From CAZKUR01 sp964556005 (GTDB lineage: Bacteria > Bacteroidota > Ignavibacteria > Ignavibacteriales > Ignavibacteriaceae): a stretch of 36,502 nt of DNA. The stretch spans positions 1-36,502 of the forward strand of contig CAZKUR010000039.1 in assembly GCA_964556005.1 (NCBI GenBank), written 5' to 3'. Below the pieces are notes generated by a model. That model did not search any database and was not told the DNA's origin. It saw only the letters and a program-made list of their open reading frames with translations. The position numbers and the translations under genes are program-made. Shown one piece after another: positions 23,471 through 31,103 of the stretch; the stretch's first letter is position 1, and each line of letters starts with the position of its first letter.

Positions 23471-24361
23471 ATGCTGTTTATTTTATTTTTGCTAATTACT
23501 GTAGTTGCAATATTTGTATCGGTGGGTGCAAAAAAAGGAAAATACCAGAACAATACTGAATTTCATTCCGCCGGCACAGTCGGCATTTTAGCTGCTATTA
23601 TTTTTGGAATGCTCGCGCTGCTTCAGTGCTTTACGCAAATTCCAGCGGGTCATGTTGGTGTAGTAGATTTCTTTGGTATTGTATCGGCAAGGCCACTTCC
23701 CGCCGGAATCAATCTCGTAAATCCTCTTGCCAATGTAATCAAATTTTCTATTCAGACTAAAGAGCATAAAGAAACAATGCAGGTGCTATCCCGCGAAGGG
23801 CTTACAATCGGGTTAGAAGTCAGCGCGCTTTACAGGCTTAATCCCGACTCTGCTGCCAGGGTCTATAAAACCGTTGCCGGAGGTGATTATGAAACCATTA
23901 TTCTTATTCCCCAGTTCCGTTCCATCAGCCGCGCAGTAACCGCAAGTTTTCAGGCAAGCGCACTATATTCAACCGAAAGAGAAAGGCTCGGAACCTCAAT
24001 TCAGGAAGAACTGGCAAGGACTGTTGCTCCACGCGGTGTAATTATTGAAAATACTCCGATACGTAATGTTGCTTTGCCGGTACAGCTTACAGAAGCAATT
24101 GAACAAAAACAACGCGCCGATCAGGAAAGCCAAAGGATGGAATTTATACTAACTAAAGAAAAACAAGAAGCTGACAGAAAGCGTATTGAAGCAAAGGGCA
24201 TCGCCGATTTTCAAACAATTGTAGCTGCCGGAATCAGCGAACAATTGCTTCGCTGGAAAGGGATTGAGGCAACATTAAAAATTGCAGAGTCAAACAATTC
24301 AAAGGTTATTATTATCGGAAGCGGAAAAGACGGGCTGCCTATTATTCTAGATTCGAAATGA
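23471..24361 (+). CDS. Prohibitin-like SPFH membrane protein
   Basis: A 296-residue protein with GGAG six bases before the ATG. Two N-terminal hydrophobic segments (about 1-20 and 38-58) precede the SPFH domain: IPAGHVGVVDFFGIVSARPL, then FSIQTKEHKETMQVLSREG, VSALYRLNPDSAARVYKTV and APRGVIIENTPIRNVALP. A charged coiled coil follows (EQKQRADQESQRMEF). SPFH proteins form large rings in the inner membrane and protect or organise membrane proteases; here it is probably a stress-linked scaffold. It is the only gene behind shared promoter copy 11. Confidence 0.88.
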   Translation: MLFILFLLITVVAIFVSVGAKKGKYQNNTEFHSAGTVGILAAIIFGMLALLQCFTQIPAGHVGVVDFFGIVSARPLPAGINLVNPLANVIKFSIQTKEHKETMQVLSREGLTIGLEVSALYRLNPDSAARVYKTVAGGDYETIILIPQFRSISRAVTASFQASALYSTERERLGTSIQEELARTVAPRGVIIENTPIRNVALPVQLTEAIEQKQRADQESQRMEFILTKEKQEADRKRIEAKGIADFQTIVAAGISEQLLRWKGIEATLKIAESNNSKVIIIGSGKDGLPIILDSK

Positions 24362-24465
24362 GATGCTGTCTTTTAAAACACTATAAAGAAGGTTACAGAA
24401 AGTATTTCAAAAATCAATTGTTGACTCATTAACAAAGGATAACCTGTTACGGATAATTTACTAAC

Positions 24466-24532
24466 CCGAAAGATGTAGTTCTTTTTTTATTCTTCTGCAC
24501 GATTGAATTAAGACGGTGCTATTAATACTTTT
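24466..24532 (+). promoter_or_regulatory. Shared promoter element, copy 12
   Basis: CCGAAAGATGTAGTTC, then a diverged core TTTTTTTATTCTTCTGCACG. TTG is at 24503-24505, 20 bases, TACTTTT at 24526-24532. It heads the unit with a small membrane protein, groES and groEL. The leader part 24577-24620 resembles that of copy 1. Confidence 0.75.
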
Positions 24533-24691
24533 ATAAAGTGTATAACTTTTTTTTACATACAACGGGAAGGCATAAAGTGCAAGCATATAACTTACATTCT
24601 AAGTTCCAATATAAAAATCGAAAATATTATGCAGAAAAAACTTCGATACATAAATAAAAATTTAAATTACTATACTAATTAGGTGAAACAA

Positions 24692-24910
24692 ATGAATACA
24701 ATAAACAATAAATTTTTAGTTTTTGCCCTGCTAATCTCAGCAGTGCTCTTTTTATACTTCGGCAGCGGGGTGGATTTTGGTGGCGGAATGATTGGGAGGA
24801 TAAATGAAAACGGCTGGATGGGAATTAACGGCTGGTTGTGGTTCCTTACTCTAGTCACAATCATATTTGGTATATCCGTTAGTTGGCTGCACTTTAAAAA
24901 GAAAGTTTAA
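24692..24910 (+). CDS. Small two-helix membrane protein upstream of groES
   Basis: A 72-residue protein from ATG 24692, preferred over a GTG three codons upstream because AGG sits eight bases before it. Helices at about 8-25 (FLVFALLISAVLFLYFGSG) and 45-66 (WLWFLTLVTIIFGISVSWL) are joined by a Gly-rich loop. Family not recognised. It is 34 bases from groES and behind copy 12, so the three genes probably share a transcript, an unusual partner for a chaperonin operon. Confidence 0.65.
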   Translation: MNTINNKFLVFALLISAVLFLYFGSGVDFGGGMIGRINENGWMGINGWLWFLTLVTIIFGISVSWLHFKKKV

Positions 24911-24944
24911 TCATGCACTTAAGTAAAAAATATTTGAGGATAAA

Positions 24945-25244
24945 ATGGCAAAAATCAATTTAAAACCCCTTGCGGATAGAGTCATAGTTAAGCCTATGGA
25001 GCAGGAAGAAAAAACAAAAGGCGGAATCATCGTACCTGATACTGCCAAGGAAAAACCGATTGAAGGTACCGTTATAGCGGTAGGACCAGGAAAAATTTCC
25101 GAAGATGGAAAAACAATTAAGATGGAAGTAAAAGAAAGCGATAAAGTTTTATACGGAAAATACAGCGGAACAGAAATTACAGTTGAGGGCGTAGATTATT
25201 TAATAATGCGGGAAAGCGACATTTTTGCAATAATTGGAAAATAA
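24945..25244 (+). CDS. groES: Co-chaperonin GroES
   Basis: A 99-residue protein of normal length. It has the Cpn10 pattern: LKPLADRVIVKPMEQEEKT, the mobile loop KGGIIVPDTAKEKPIEGTV, VGPGKISEDGK, then KVLYGKYSGTEI and YLIMRESDIFAII. It caps the GroEL ring. GAGGATAAA precedes the ATG. groEL follows after 57 bases. No CIRCE operator (TTAGCACTC with GAGTGCTAA) is visible upstream, so HrcA control is unlikely, while shared promoter copy 12 is the nearest promoter. Confidence 0.96.
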   Translation: MAKINLKPLADRVIVKPMEQEEKTKGGIIVPDTAKEKPIEGTVIAVGPGKISEDGKTIKMEVKESDKVLYGKYSGTEITVEGVDYLIMRESDIFAIIGK

Positions 25245-25301
25245 CGGCGCCAAACAGATAAATAGAATTTGGAAAATTAATAATAGAAAGAGAAGAATAA
25301 A

Positions 25302-26942
25302 ATGTCTTCAAAATTAATTGAATTTGATGTTGAGGCTAGAACAAAGTTGAAAAGAGGAGTTGATAAACTTGCTAATGCAGTTAAAGTCACGTTAGGACCT
25401 AAAGGACGTAACGTTGTGCTTGAAAAGAAGTTTGGCGCACCAACTGTTACTAAAGACGGTGTCAGTGTAGCAAAGGAAATAGAACTGGAAGATCCGACAG
25501 AAAACATGGGTGCACAGATGGTTCGTGAAGTTGCAACTAAAACAAGTGATATTGCAGGTGACGGAACAACTACTGCAACGGTGTTAGCCCAGGCAATTTA
25601 TAGAGAAGGATTGAAAAATGTTACAGCCGGCGCTAATCCAATGGATTTAAAAAGAGGAATAGACTTAGCAGTTATTAAAGTTATTGAATACTTGAAATCA
25701 ATCAGTAGGGAAGTGGAAGGAAGAAATGAAATTGCTCAAGTCGGTTCGATTTCTGCGAACAATGATAAGTCTATTGGAGATTTAATAGCTGATGCCATGG
25801 AAAAAGTTGGTAAAGATGGTGTAATTACGGTCGAAGAGGCAAAAGGAACAGAAACTTCATTGGAAGTTGTTGAAGGTATGCAGTTCGACCGTGGTTACCT
25901 TTCCCCGTATTTCGTAACAGATACTGAAAATATGGAAGCTGTTTTAGAAGATACATATGTACTAATTCACGACAAAAAGATTTCCGCAATGAAAGACCTT
26001 CTATCTATCCTCGAAAAAATTGCTCAGCAAGGAAAATCCCTTTTAATTATTGCGGAAGACATTGATAGTGAAGCCCTGGCTACTCTTGTAGTTAATAGGC
26101 TTCGCGGGACATTGAAAGTTGCAGCAGTAAAAGCTCCCGGATTCGGAGACAGAAGAAAGTCAATGCTGGAAGATATCGCGACTCTTACCGGCGGTACTGT
26201 TATTTCAGAAGAACGCGGATTCAAATTGGAAAATGCTGCCATAAGTTATCTTGGAACTGCAAAAAAAATTGTCATCGATAAAGATAATACGACAATAGTT
26301 GAGGGCTCCGGGAAACAAGATGATATAAAGAAACGGATAAATGAAATTAAAGCTCAGATTGACAAAACAACTTCCGATTATGATAAAGAAAAACTTCAGG
26401 AAAGATTAGCAAAATTATCCGGCGGAGTTGCGGTATTGAAGATTGGAGCTTCGACCGAGATTGAAATGAAAGAGAAAAAAGCCCGCGTTGAAGATGCTTT
26501 ACATGCTACCCGCGCCGCGGTAGAAGAAGGAATTGTTGCAGGAGGCGGAGTTGCATTTGTTAGGGCAATCTCAGTTCTCGGGAAATTGGAAGGTGAAAAT
26601 ATTGATCAAACAACGGGAATCAAAATAATTGAAAAAGCTCTCGAAGAACCATTAAGGCAAATTGTCAATAATGCAGGTATTGAAGGTTCCGTGGTTTTAC
26701 AAAAAGTAAAAGACGGGAAAGATGATTTTGGATTCAATGCAGCGACTGAAAAATATGAAAACCTTATTAAAGCCGGCGTAATAGACCCGACTAAAGTCAC
26801 AAGAACAGCATTAGAGAATGCGGCTTCCGTAGCCGCTCTACTGATAACAACCGAAGCTGTGGTTTTTGAGAAGAAAGAAAAAGGATCTGCTGTTCCTTCA
26901 ATGCCAGGTGGCGGCATGGGAGATATGGGAGGAATGTATTAA
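25302..26942 (+). CDS. groEL: Chaperonin GroEL
   Basis: A 546-residue Cpn60 of normal length. Visible motifs are LGPKGRNVVLEKKFGAPTVT, DGVSVAKEIELEDP, the ATPase DIAGDGTTTATVLAQAI, apical FDRGYLSPYFVTD, KAPGFGDRRK and the hinge AAVEEGIVAGGGVAF. The tail is PSMPGGGMGDMGGMY, the usual Gly/Met repeat. It folds proteins in the cytosol with GroES. A member of the copy 12 transcript. Whether the genome has a second groEL cannot be seen here. 26943-27070 has no gene. Confidence 0.97.
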   Translation: MSSKLIEFDVEARTKLKRGVDKLANAVKVTLGPKGRNVVLEKKFGAPTVTKDGVSVAKEIELEDPTENMGAQMVREVATKTSDIAGDGTTTATVLAQAIYREGLKNVTAGANPMDLKRGIDLAVIKVIEYLKSISREVEGRNEIAQVGSISANNDKSIGDLIADAMEKVGKDGVITVEEAKGTETSLEVVEGMQFDRGYLSPYFVTDTENMEAVLEDTYVLIHDKKISAMKDLLSILEKIAQQGKSLLIIAEDIDSEALATLVVNRLRGTLKVAAVKAPGFGDRRKSMLEDIATLTGGTVISEERGFKLENAAISYLGTAKKIVIDKDNTTIVEGSGKQDDIKKRINEIKAQIDKTTSDYDKEKLQERLAKLSGGVAVLKIGASTEIEMKEKKARVEDALHATRAAVEEGIVAGGGVAFVRAISVLGKLEGENIDQTTGIKIIEKALEEPLRQIVNNAGIEGSVVLQKVKDGKDDFGFNAATEKYENLIKAGVIDPTKVTRTALENAASVAALLITTEAVVFEKKEKGSAVPSMPGGGMGDMGGMY

Positions 26943-27070
26943 TGTTCTAAACCTTTAGGTAGATTGCGGGATTTGGCAGAAATTAAAATAATACAATATT
27001 CCGGGGAGCATTTCGATGATCAACAATTCCCCTATAAACTAATATAAATTGAATTGGGTTATAAACTAAG

Positions 27071-27137
27071 TTAGGAAATCTAATCCCTTTTTCATCCTTT
27101 TGGACGATTGTTTTTTTGGATATTATTTTAAAATTTT
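27071..27137 (+). promoter_or_regulatory. Shared promoter element, copy 13
   Basis: The left part is diverged (TAGGAAATCTAATCCC), but TTTTTCATCCTTTTG and GACGATTG are intact. TTG is at 27108-27110, then 20 bases, then AAATTTT at 27131-27137, a weak -7. The KaiC-like gene starts 93 bases on. Confidence 0.7.
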
Positions 27138-27230
27138 AAAAAGTAAATCGATAAATTACAGAATCTTCTCTAACAGGTATTAAAAATTTTATTTTCTTTG
27201 AGAGGGGAAAAAATACAGAGGTATTATATT

Positions 27231-29000
27231 ATGAAGAAAGAAAAAATTAAGATTCAACGAAGAACCCTTCTAAAATCTCCCACAAGTATCCAAGGATTAG
27301 ACGAAATAACCGGCGGTGGATTACCAAAAGGTAGAACTACGCTTGTGTGCGGCGGAGCCGGTTGCGGGAAGACTCTCTTTGCGATGGAATTTCTCGTTCG
27401 AGGTGCAACGCTTTACAATGAACCCGGAGTATTTATTTCATTCGAAGAAACAGAGAAAGAGCTCATATCGAATGTCGCTTCATTAGGATTCGATTTGGAT
27501 AAACTTATTGCGAATAAAAAAATCTGGCTTGAACATATACAAATTGAACGTGGAGAAATTAAACAGAGCGGTGAGTATGATTTAAAAGGTTTATTTGTTC
27601 GAATCCATCATGCAATTGAGAGCATTAAAGCAAAACGTGTTGTACTGGATACTATTGAATCAATCTTTTCAGCACTCCCCAATCTTACCCTTGTACGTAC
27701 AGAACTACGGCAGTTATTCGGTTGGTTAAAGAGGAAAGGTATCACAGCCATAATCACCGGTGAACGAGGCAATGGTACGTTGACACGGCAGGGTTTGGAA
27801 GAGTATGTTTCTGATTGTGTCATTCTGCTGGATCATCGCGTGACTGATCAATCATCTATACGACGGCTGCGGATTGTTAAATATCGCGGTTCAACACATG
27901 GTACAAACGAATATCCTTTCTTAATTGATGAAGATGGATTTTCAGTTCTTCCTGTCACTTCATTGGGATTGAATCACATTTCATCCAATGAAAGAGTTTC
28001 TTCCGGTATTCCTCGTCTTGATACTATGCTATCGGGCAAAGGTTACTTTCGAGGCAGTACGATTTTAGTTTCAGGGACTGCAGGTACCGGCAAGACGAGT
28101 CTTGCAGCGCAATTTGTTGAAGCAGCATGCAAGCGAGGTGAACGTGTCCTTTATTTTGCTTTTGAAGAATCTCCGAGTCAGTTTATCCGCAATATGTCTT
28201 CAATTGGAATTCTGTTACAACCGTGGGTGAAAAAAGGATTGCTTCATTTTCATGCGACACGTCCGACACTCCATGGTTTGGAACATCATCTGACGACTAC
28301 CATTAAATTAATAAAAAAAGTCAAACCGCAAATAGTAATTCTTGACCCTATTGATGCATTCATAATGGGAGGAAATCAAACCGAGGTAAAAATAATGCTG
28401 CTGCGTCTTGTGGATTATTTAAAGATGAATAATATTACGGCATTCTTTGCGAGCCTAACAAAAGCAAACGATAACTTGGAACTCACAGATATTTCAATAT
28501 CATCATTGATAGATACATGGATGCTTTTACGCGATATTGAGATAGGCGGTGAACGTAACAGGGGTTTATATATTCTTAAATCCCGCGGTATGGCGCATTC
28601 TAATCAAATCCGTGAGTTCATATTAACTAACCATGGAATTGAATTGCTTGATGTCTATGTGGGACCGGAAGGTGTATTAACGGGCTCGTCGCGGTTATCT
28701 CAAGAAGCGAAAAACAATGAAGAACAAATTTTGCGTCAACAAGAAATTGAACGTAAACAATTTGGATTAGAACTTAAACGCGCTGCAAATAACGCTCATA
28801 TTGTAGTCTTACAATCTGAATTTAAAGAAGAAGAATCGGAAACAATTAAAAATATCGAGATGGAAAAGGCAAAAGTTGAAAGGTTTACACAAGATCAGAA
28901 AAGAATGGCAGAGAGTAGGAAGGCGGATATGTTTATTAAAAAATCAGTAGAATCAGTAATAAAAGAGAATAGGAAAAAAAATAAAATCGTAAGTTCTTAA
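27231..29000 (+). CDS. KaiC-like double-domain ATPase
   Basis: A 589-residue protein; ATG 27231 with GAGG ten bases upstream is preferred over an in-frame TTG at 27198. Two RecA/KaiC domains follow each other. Domain 1 has Walker A GGAGCGKT (41-48) and catalytic Glu pair SFEE (72-73). Domain 2 has SGTAGTGKT (281-289) and FEE (312-313). The position of the KaiC phosphosites (Ser-Thr) reads Ser-Ser here, residues 424-425 in SISSLIDTW. A charged coiled-coil tail of about 90 residues (about 500-589) is added after the KaiC part. No kaiA or kaiB is nearby. Outside cyanobacteria such proteins are linked to stress and signalling; this one is under shared promoter copy 13. Confidence 0.85.
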   Translation: MKKEKIKIQRRTLLKSPTSIQGLDEITGGGLPKGRTTLVCGGAGCGKTLFAMEFLVRGATLYNEPGVFISFEETEKELISNVASLGFDLDKLIANKKIWLEHIQIERGEIKQSGEYDLKGLFVRIHHAIESIKAKRVVLDTIESIFSALPNLTLVRTELRQLFGWLKRKGITAIITGERGNGTLTRQGLEEYVSDCVILLDHRVTDQSSIRRLRIVKYRGSTHGTNEYPFLIDEDGFSVLPVTSLGLNHISSNERVSSGIPRLDTMLSGKGYFRGSTILVSGTAGTGKTSLAAQFVEAACKRGERVLYFAFEESPSQFIRNMSSIGILLQPWVKKGLLHFHATRPTLHGLEHHLTTTIKLIKKVKPQIVILDPIDAFIMGGNQTEVKIMLLRLVDYLKMNNITAFFASLTKANDNLELTDISISSLIDTWMLLRDIEIGGERNRGLYILKSRGMAHSNQIREFILTNHGIELLDVYVGPEGVLTGSSRLSQEAKNNEEQILRQQEIERKQFGLELKRAANNAHIVVLQSEFKEEESETIKNIEMEKAKVERFTQDQKRMAESRKADMFIKKSVESVIKENRKKNKIVSS

Positions 29001-29001
29001 G

Positions 29002-29040
29002 ATTAAAGAATCCACCTTCTAAGAAGGTGGATTCTTTAAT
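29002..29040 (+). terminator. Long perfect hairpin terminator
   Basis: ATTAAAGAATCCACCTTC at 29002-29019 pairs with GAAGGTGGATTCTTTAAT at 29023-29040, an 18-base perfect stem with a three-base loop that contains its own A and T tracts, so it can work in both directions. The rest of the gap to 29225 shows no gene. Confidence 0.85.
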
Positions 29041-29225
29041 TATAGTTATCAAACTAAAATAAACTTTGTCATTGATTCGATAAATAAAGCCAAAGCCTTT
29101 TGGGAAACTCGCAATTACTTTCTTCTTCTTTTTGGTCAGACATGTTGTTGAAAAACATATGCAAAATTTCAACCGTTTACAAGCATAGGCGGTCAACTTA
29201 AGTAATAAACCAATATTGGGCACAA

Positions 29226-30347
29226 ATGAAAAAACATAATATTCCATTAGGTAAAATAATCGGAATTCCCATTGGGCTCGATTATACATGGTTCTTAATA
29301 TTTATTCTACTCACATGGAGTTTAGCTGTAAATTATTTTCCGAATGAATTTAAAGAATGGTCTGTTGCCGAATACTGGATTGTTGGTGGTGTTACTGCAA
29401 TTATGCTTTTTGTAAGCGTATTGCTGCACGAGTTAGGGCATTCAATATTAGCAATTTATTATAAAATAAAAGTAAAACAAATTACGCTTTTCCTTTTTGG
29501 CGGAGTAGCGCAAATCGTTGGTGAACCCCCAAAGGCTATTGCTGAATTTTGGATTGCTATTGCCGGGCCCATTGTAAGTTTTTTGTTGGCAGGAATATTT
29601 TATATACTGGAAATGTCATTTAATAAAGTTGCACCTCTCTTTGCCCTCTTTGAATATTTGGCGTTTATAAATTTTGCCTTGGCAATTTTTAATTTGATAC
29701 CCGGATTCCCCCTCGATGGCGGACGCATTTTAAGAGCAATTATTTGGGGAGTATCGCACAATTTACACAAAGCAACTTACAGCGCAGTAATTGTAGGAAG
29801 ATTTTTTGGATTCATGTTCATTTTCTTTGGTGTCTTACAAATATTCGGTGGAAATATAAGCGGAGGTTTGTGGATAGCGTTTATCGGTTGGTTCTTAGAA
29901 AGTGCAGCTATGTCTCAATTACACCAGCAGCATTTACAAGATCATTTAACAGGCCATATAGTTAGTGAGGCTATGACTAACGATTACGCAATTGTTCCGG
30001 ATGATACTACAATTCAGGAAGTTGTTGATAATCATTTTCTAGGCATTGGCAGAAGAAGCTTGTTTGTAAAAAAAGATGACCGGTTTATCGGTATGCTAAC
30101 TCTTCATAAAATAAAAGATATTGACAAAGAAAAATGGGCTTCCACTTATGTTGCCGAGGCAATGATTCCGCATTTTGAAACTCAAAAAGTAGTTGCAGAT
30201 GTGCCGCTATGGGATGCTTTGTTAAAAATGGATAAGGATGGAGTAAACCAATTACCTGTAATGAAAAACAATTATATTGAAGGTATCCTTACCAGAGAAA
30301 GTATTATTACATTTATCAGCACACACGGAGGATTGGGAAGTAAGTGA
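29226..30347 (+). CDS. Site-2 protease (M50) with CBS domain pair
   Basis: A 373-residue membrane protease. The zinc site HELGH is at residues 68-72 (LLHELGHS) and the second metal ligand in NLIPGFPLDGGRILRA (about 155-170). There are six hydrophobic segments up to about residue 225. Residues 235-370 form two CBS domains (VSEAMTNDYAIVPDDTTIQE and VAEAMIPHFETQ). This is the bacterial SpoIVFB/Rv-type family that cleaves transmembrane substrates, such as anti-sigma factors, with CBS sensing of nucleotides. Its place inside a stress regulon is suggestive, but no substrate is visible here. It has no shared promoter copy; the gap before it contains no recognised promoter. Confidence 0.9.
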   Translation: MKKHNIPLGKIIGIPIGLDYTWFLIFILLTWSLAVNYFPNEFKEWSVAEYWIVGGVTAIMLFVSVLLHELGHSILAIYYKIKVKQITLFLFGGVAQIVGEPPKAIAEFWIAIAGPIVSFLLAGIFYILEMSFNKVAPLFALFEYLAFINFALAIFNLIPGFPLDGGRILRAIIWGVSHNLHKATYSAVIVGRFFGFMFIFFGVLQIFGGNISGGLWIAFIGWFLESAAMSQLHQQHLQDHLTGHIVSEAMTNDYAIVPDDTTIQEVVDNHFLGIGRRSLFVKKDDRFIGMLTLHKIKDIDKEKWASTYVAEAMIPHFETQKVVADVPLWDALLKMDKDGVNQLPVMKNNYIEGILTRESIITFISTHGGLGSK

Positions 30348-30430
30348 ATGTTTTCACTTTAAATAAGACTAATTAATTAACTCACTTTACTCAATCAACA
30401 ACTTTTGGAATGATGGAATGCCTGCCTGTC

Positions 30431-30508
30431 GTTAGGTAAATTGGAATTATGGAAAATATGAGACAATTCCATTATCCCATTTTTCCAATATTCCAAGGGG
30501 TACCTAAC
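30431..30508 (+). repeat. Inverted-repeat element, MITE-like
   Basis: The ends GTTAGGTA (30431-30438) and TACCTAAC (30501-30508) are perfect 8-base terminal inverted repeats. An inner pair, GGAATTATGGAAAA (30443-30456) and TTTTCCAATATTCC (30481-30494), is nearly perfect. About 78 bases, non-coding. A further stretch from 30530 (TATTCTTTGCGAACTCTG, then TTCTTTGCGTTAAAT) looks like a dispersed repeat too. No transposase is present. Nothing else is seen in 30348-30640. Confidence 0.55.
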
Positions 30509-30643
30509 ATAAGGATACTTCTAAAAATTTCAATATTCTTTGCGAACTCTGTGTATTCTTTGCGTTAAATTTTTACAAAAGACAGTTTTTAGAATTGCCC
30601 GGAAATCAAATTAATAATGATCGATTCGATACAAATTAGATGA

Positions 30644-30802
30644 CGAGAGAAGGAGGTGATCGAATTAATTGCAGATGGTTCTACCAATAAAGAAATTGCA
30701 CAAAAACTTCATCTCTCGACTTACACAGCAAAGAACCACATCCATAACATTCTTGAAAAACTGACATTTCATACACAAGTCCGAATTGCCAAATACAACT
30801 GA
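30644..30802 (+). pseudogene. LuxR-type DNA-binding domain remnant
   Basis: The 52-codon frame directly after a TGA at 30641-30643 reads REKEVIELIADGSTNKEIAQ, KLHLSTYTAKNHIHNILEKL, then TFHTQVRIAKYN and stop. It is the complete helix-turn-helix of a LuxR/NarL response regulator, minus its receiver domain and any usable start codon. Only a GTG inside the motif is available. I infer a decayed response regulator gene, possibly once the partner of the kinase downstream. It could also be the last trace of the regulator of the shared promoters, which is a guess. Confidence 0.75.
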
Positions 30803-30864
30803 AGCTTATAAAGCTGCAATCAAAAAACCTCACTGATAGGCGAATAATTTCTTTTACTCTTCAA

Positions 30865-30931
30865 TCAAAAGATGTAGTTCTTTTTTCATCCTTTAGATCG
30901 ATTGAACTGTTTTATTTCTCTTCATAGCTTA
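30865..30931 (+). promoter_or_regulatory. Shared promoter element, copy 14
   Basis: TCAAAAGATGTAGTTC, then TTTTTTCATCCTTTAG. TTG is at 30902-30904, 20 bases, TAGCTTA at 30925-30931. The kinase start is 172 bases on, so the leader is long. Confidence 0.8.
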
Positions 30932-31103
30932 AGCTTACAATTTTCCACATTTTTTAATGAAGCTTTAATATATTCAACTTTTTCCGTTTCTATATTTTCC
31001 TGAATGCCGGCTGCAGCATTTGTATCCAGTAATGTCAACTTCAATATCTTGACGGCAACTTTAATATGATAACTAATACAACTTAAATTAGGGATAAAAA
31101 ATT

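Noticed and set aside
24362..24944. CIRCE/HrcA operator before groES
   Set aside because: No TTAGCACTC or GAGTGCTAA-like pair was found in the whole stretch.
30656..30802. LuxR-type domain as an intact small regulator with GTG start
   Set aside because: The GTG lies inside the conserved domain, overlaps the GGAGG and leaves no space for ribosome binding.
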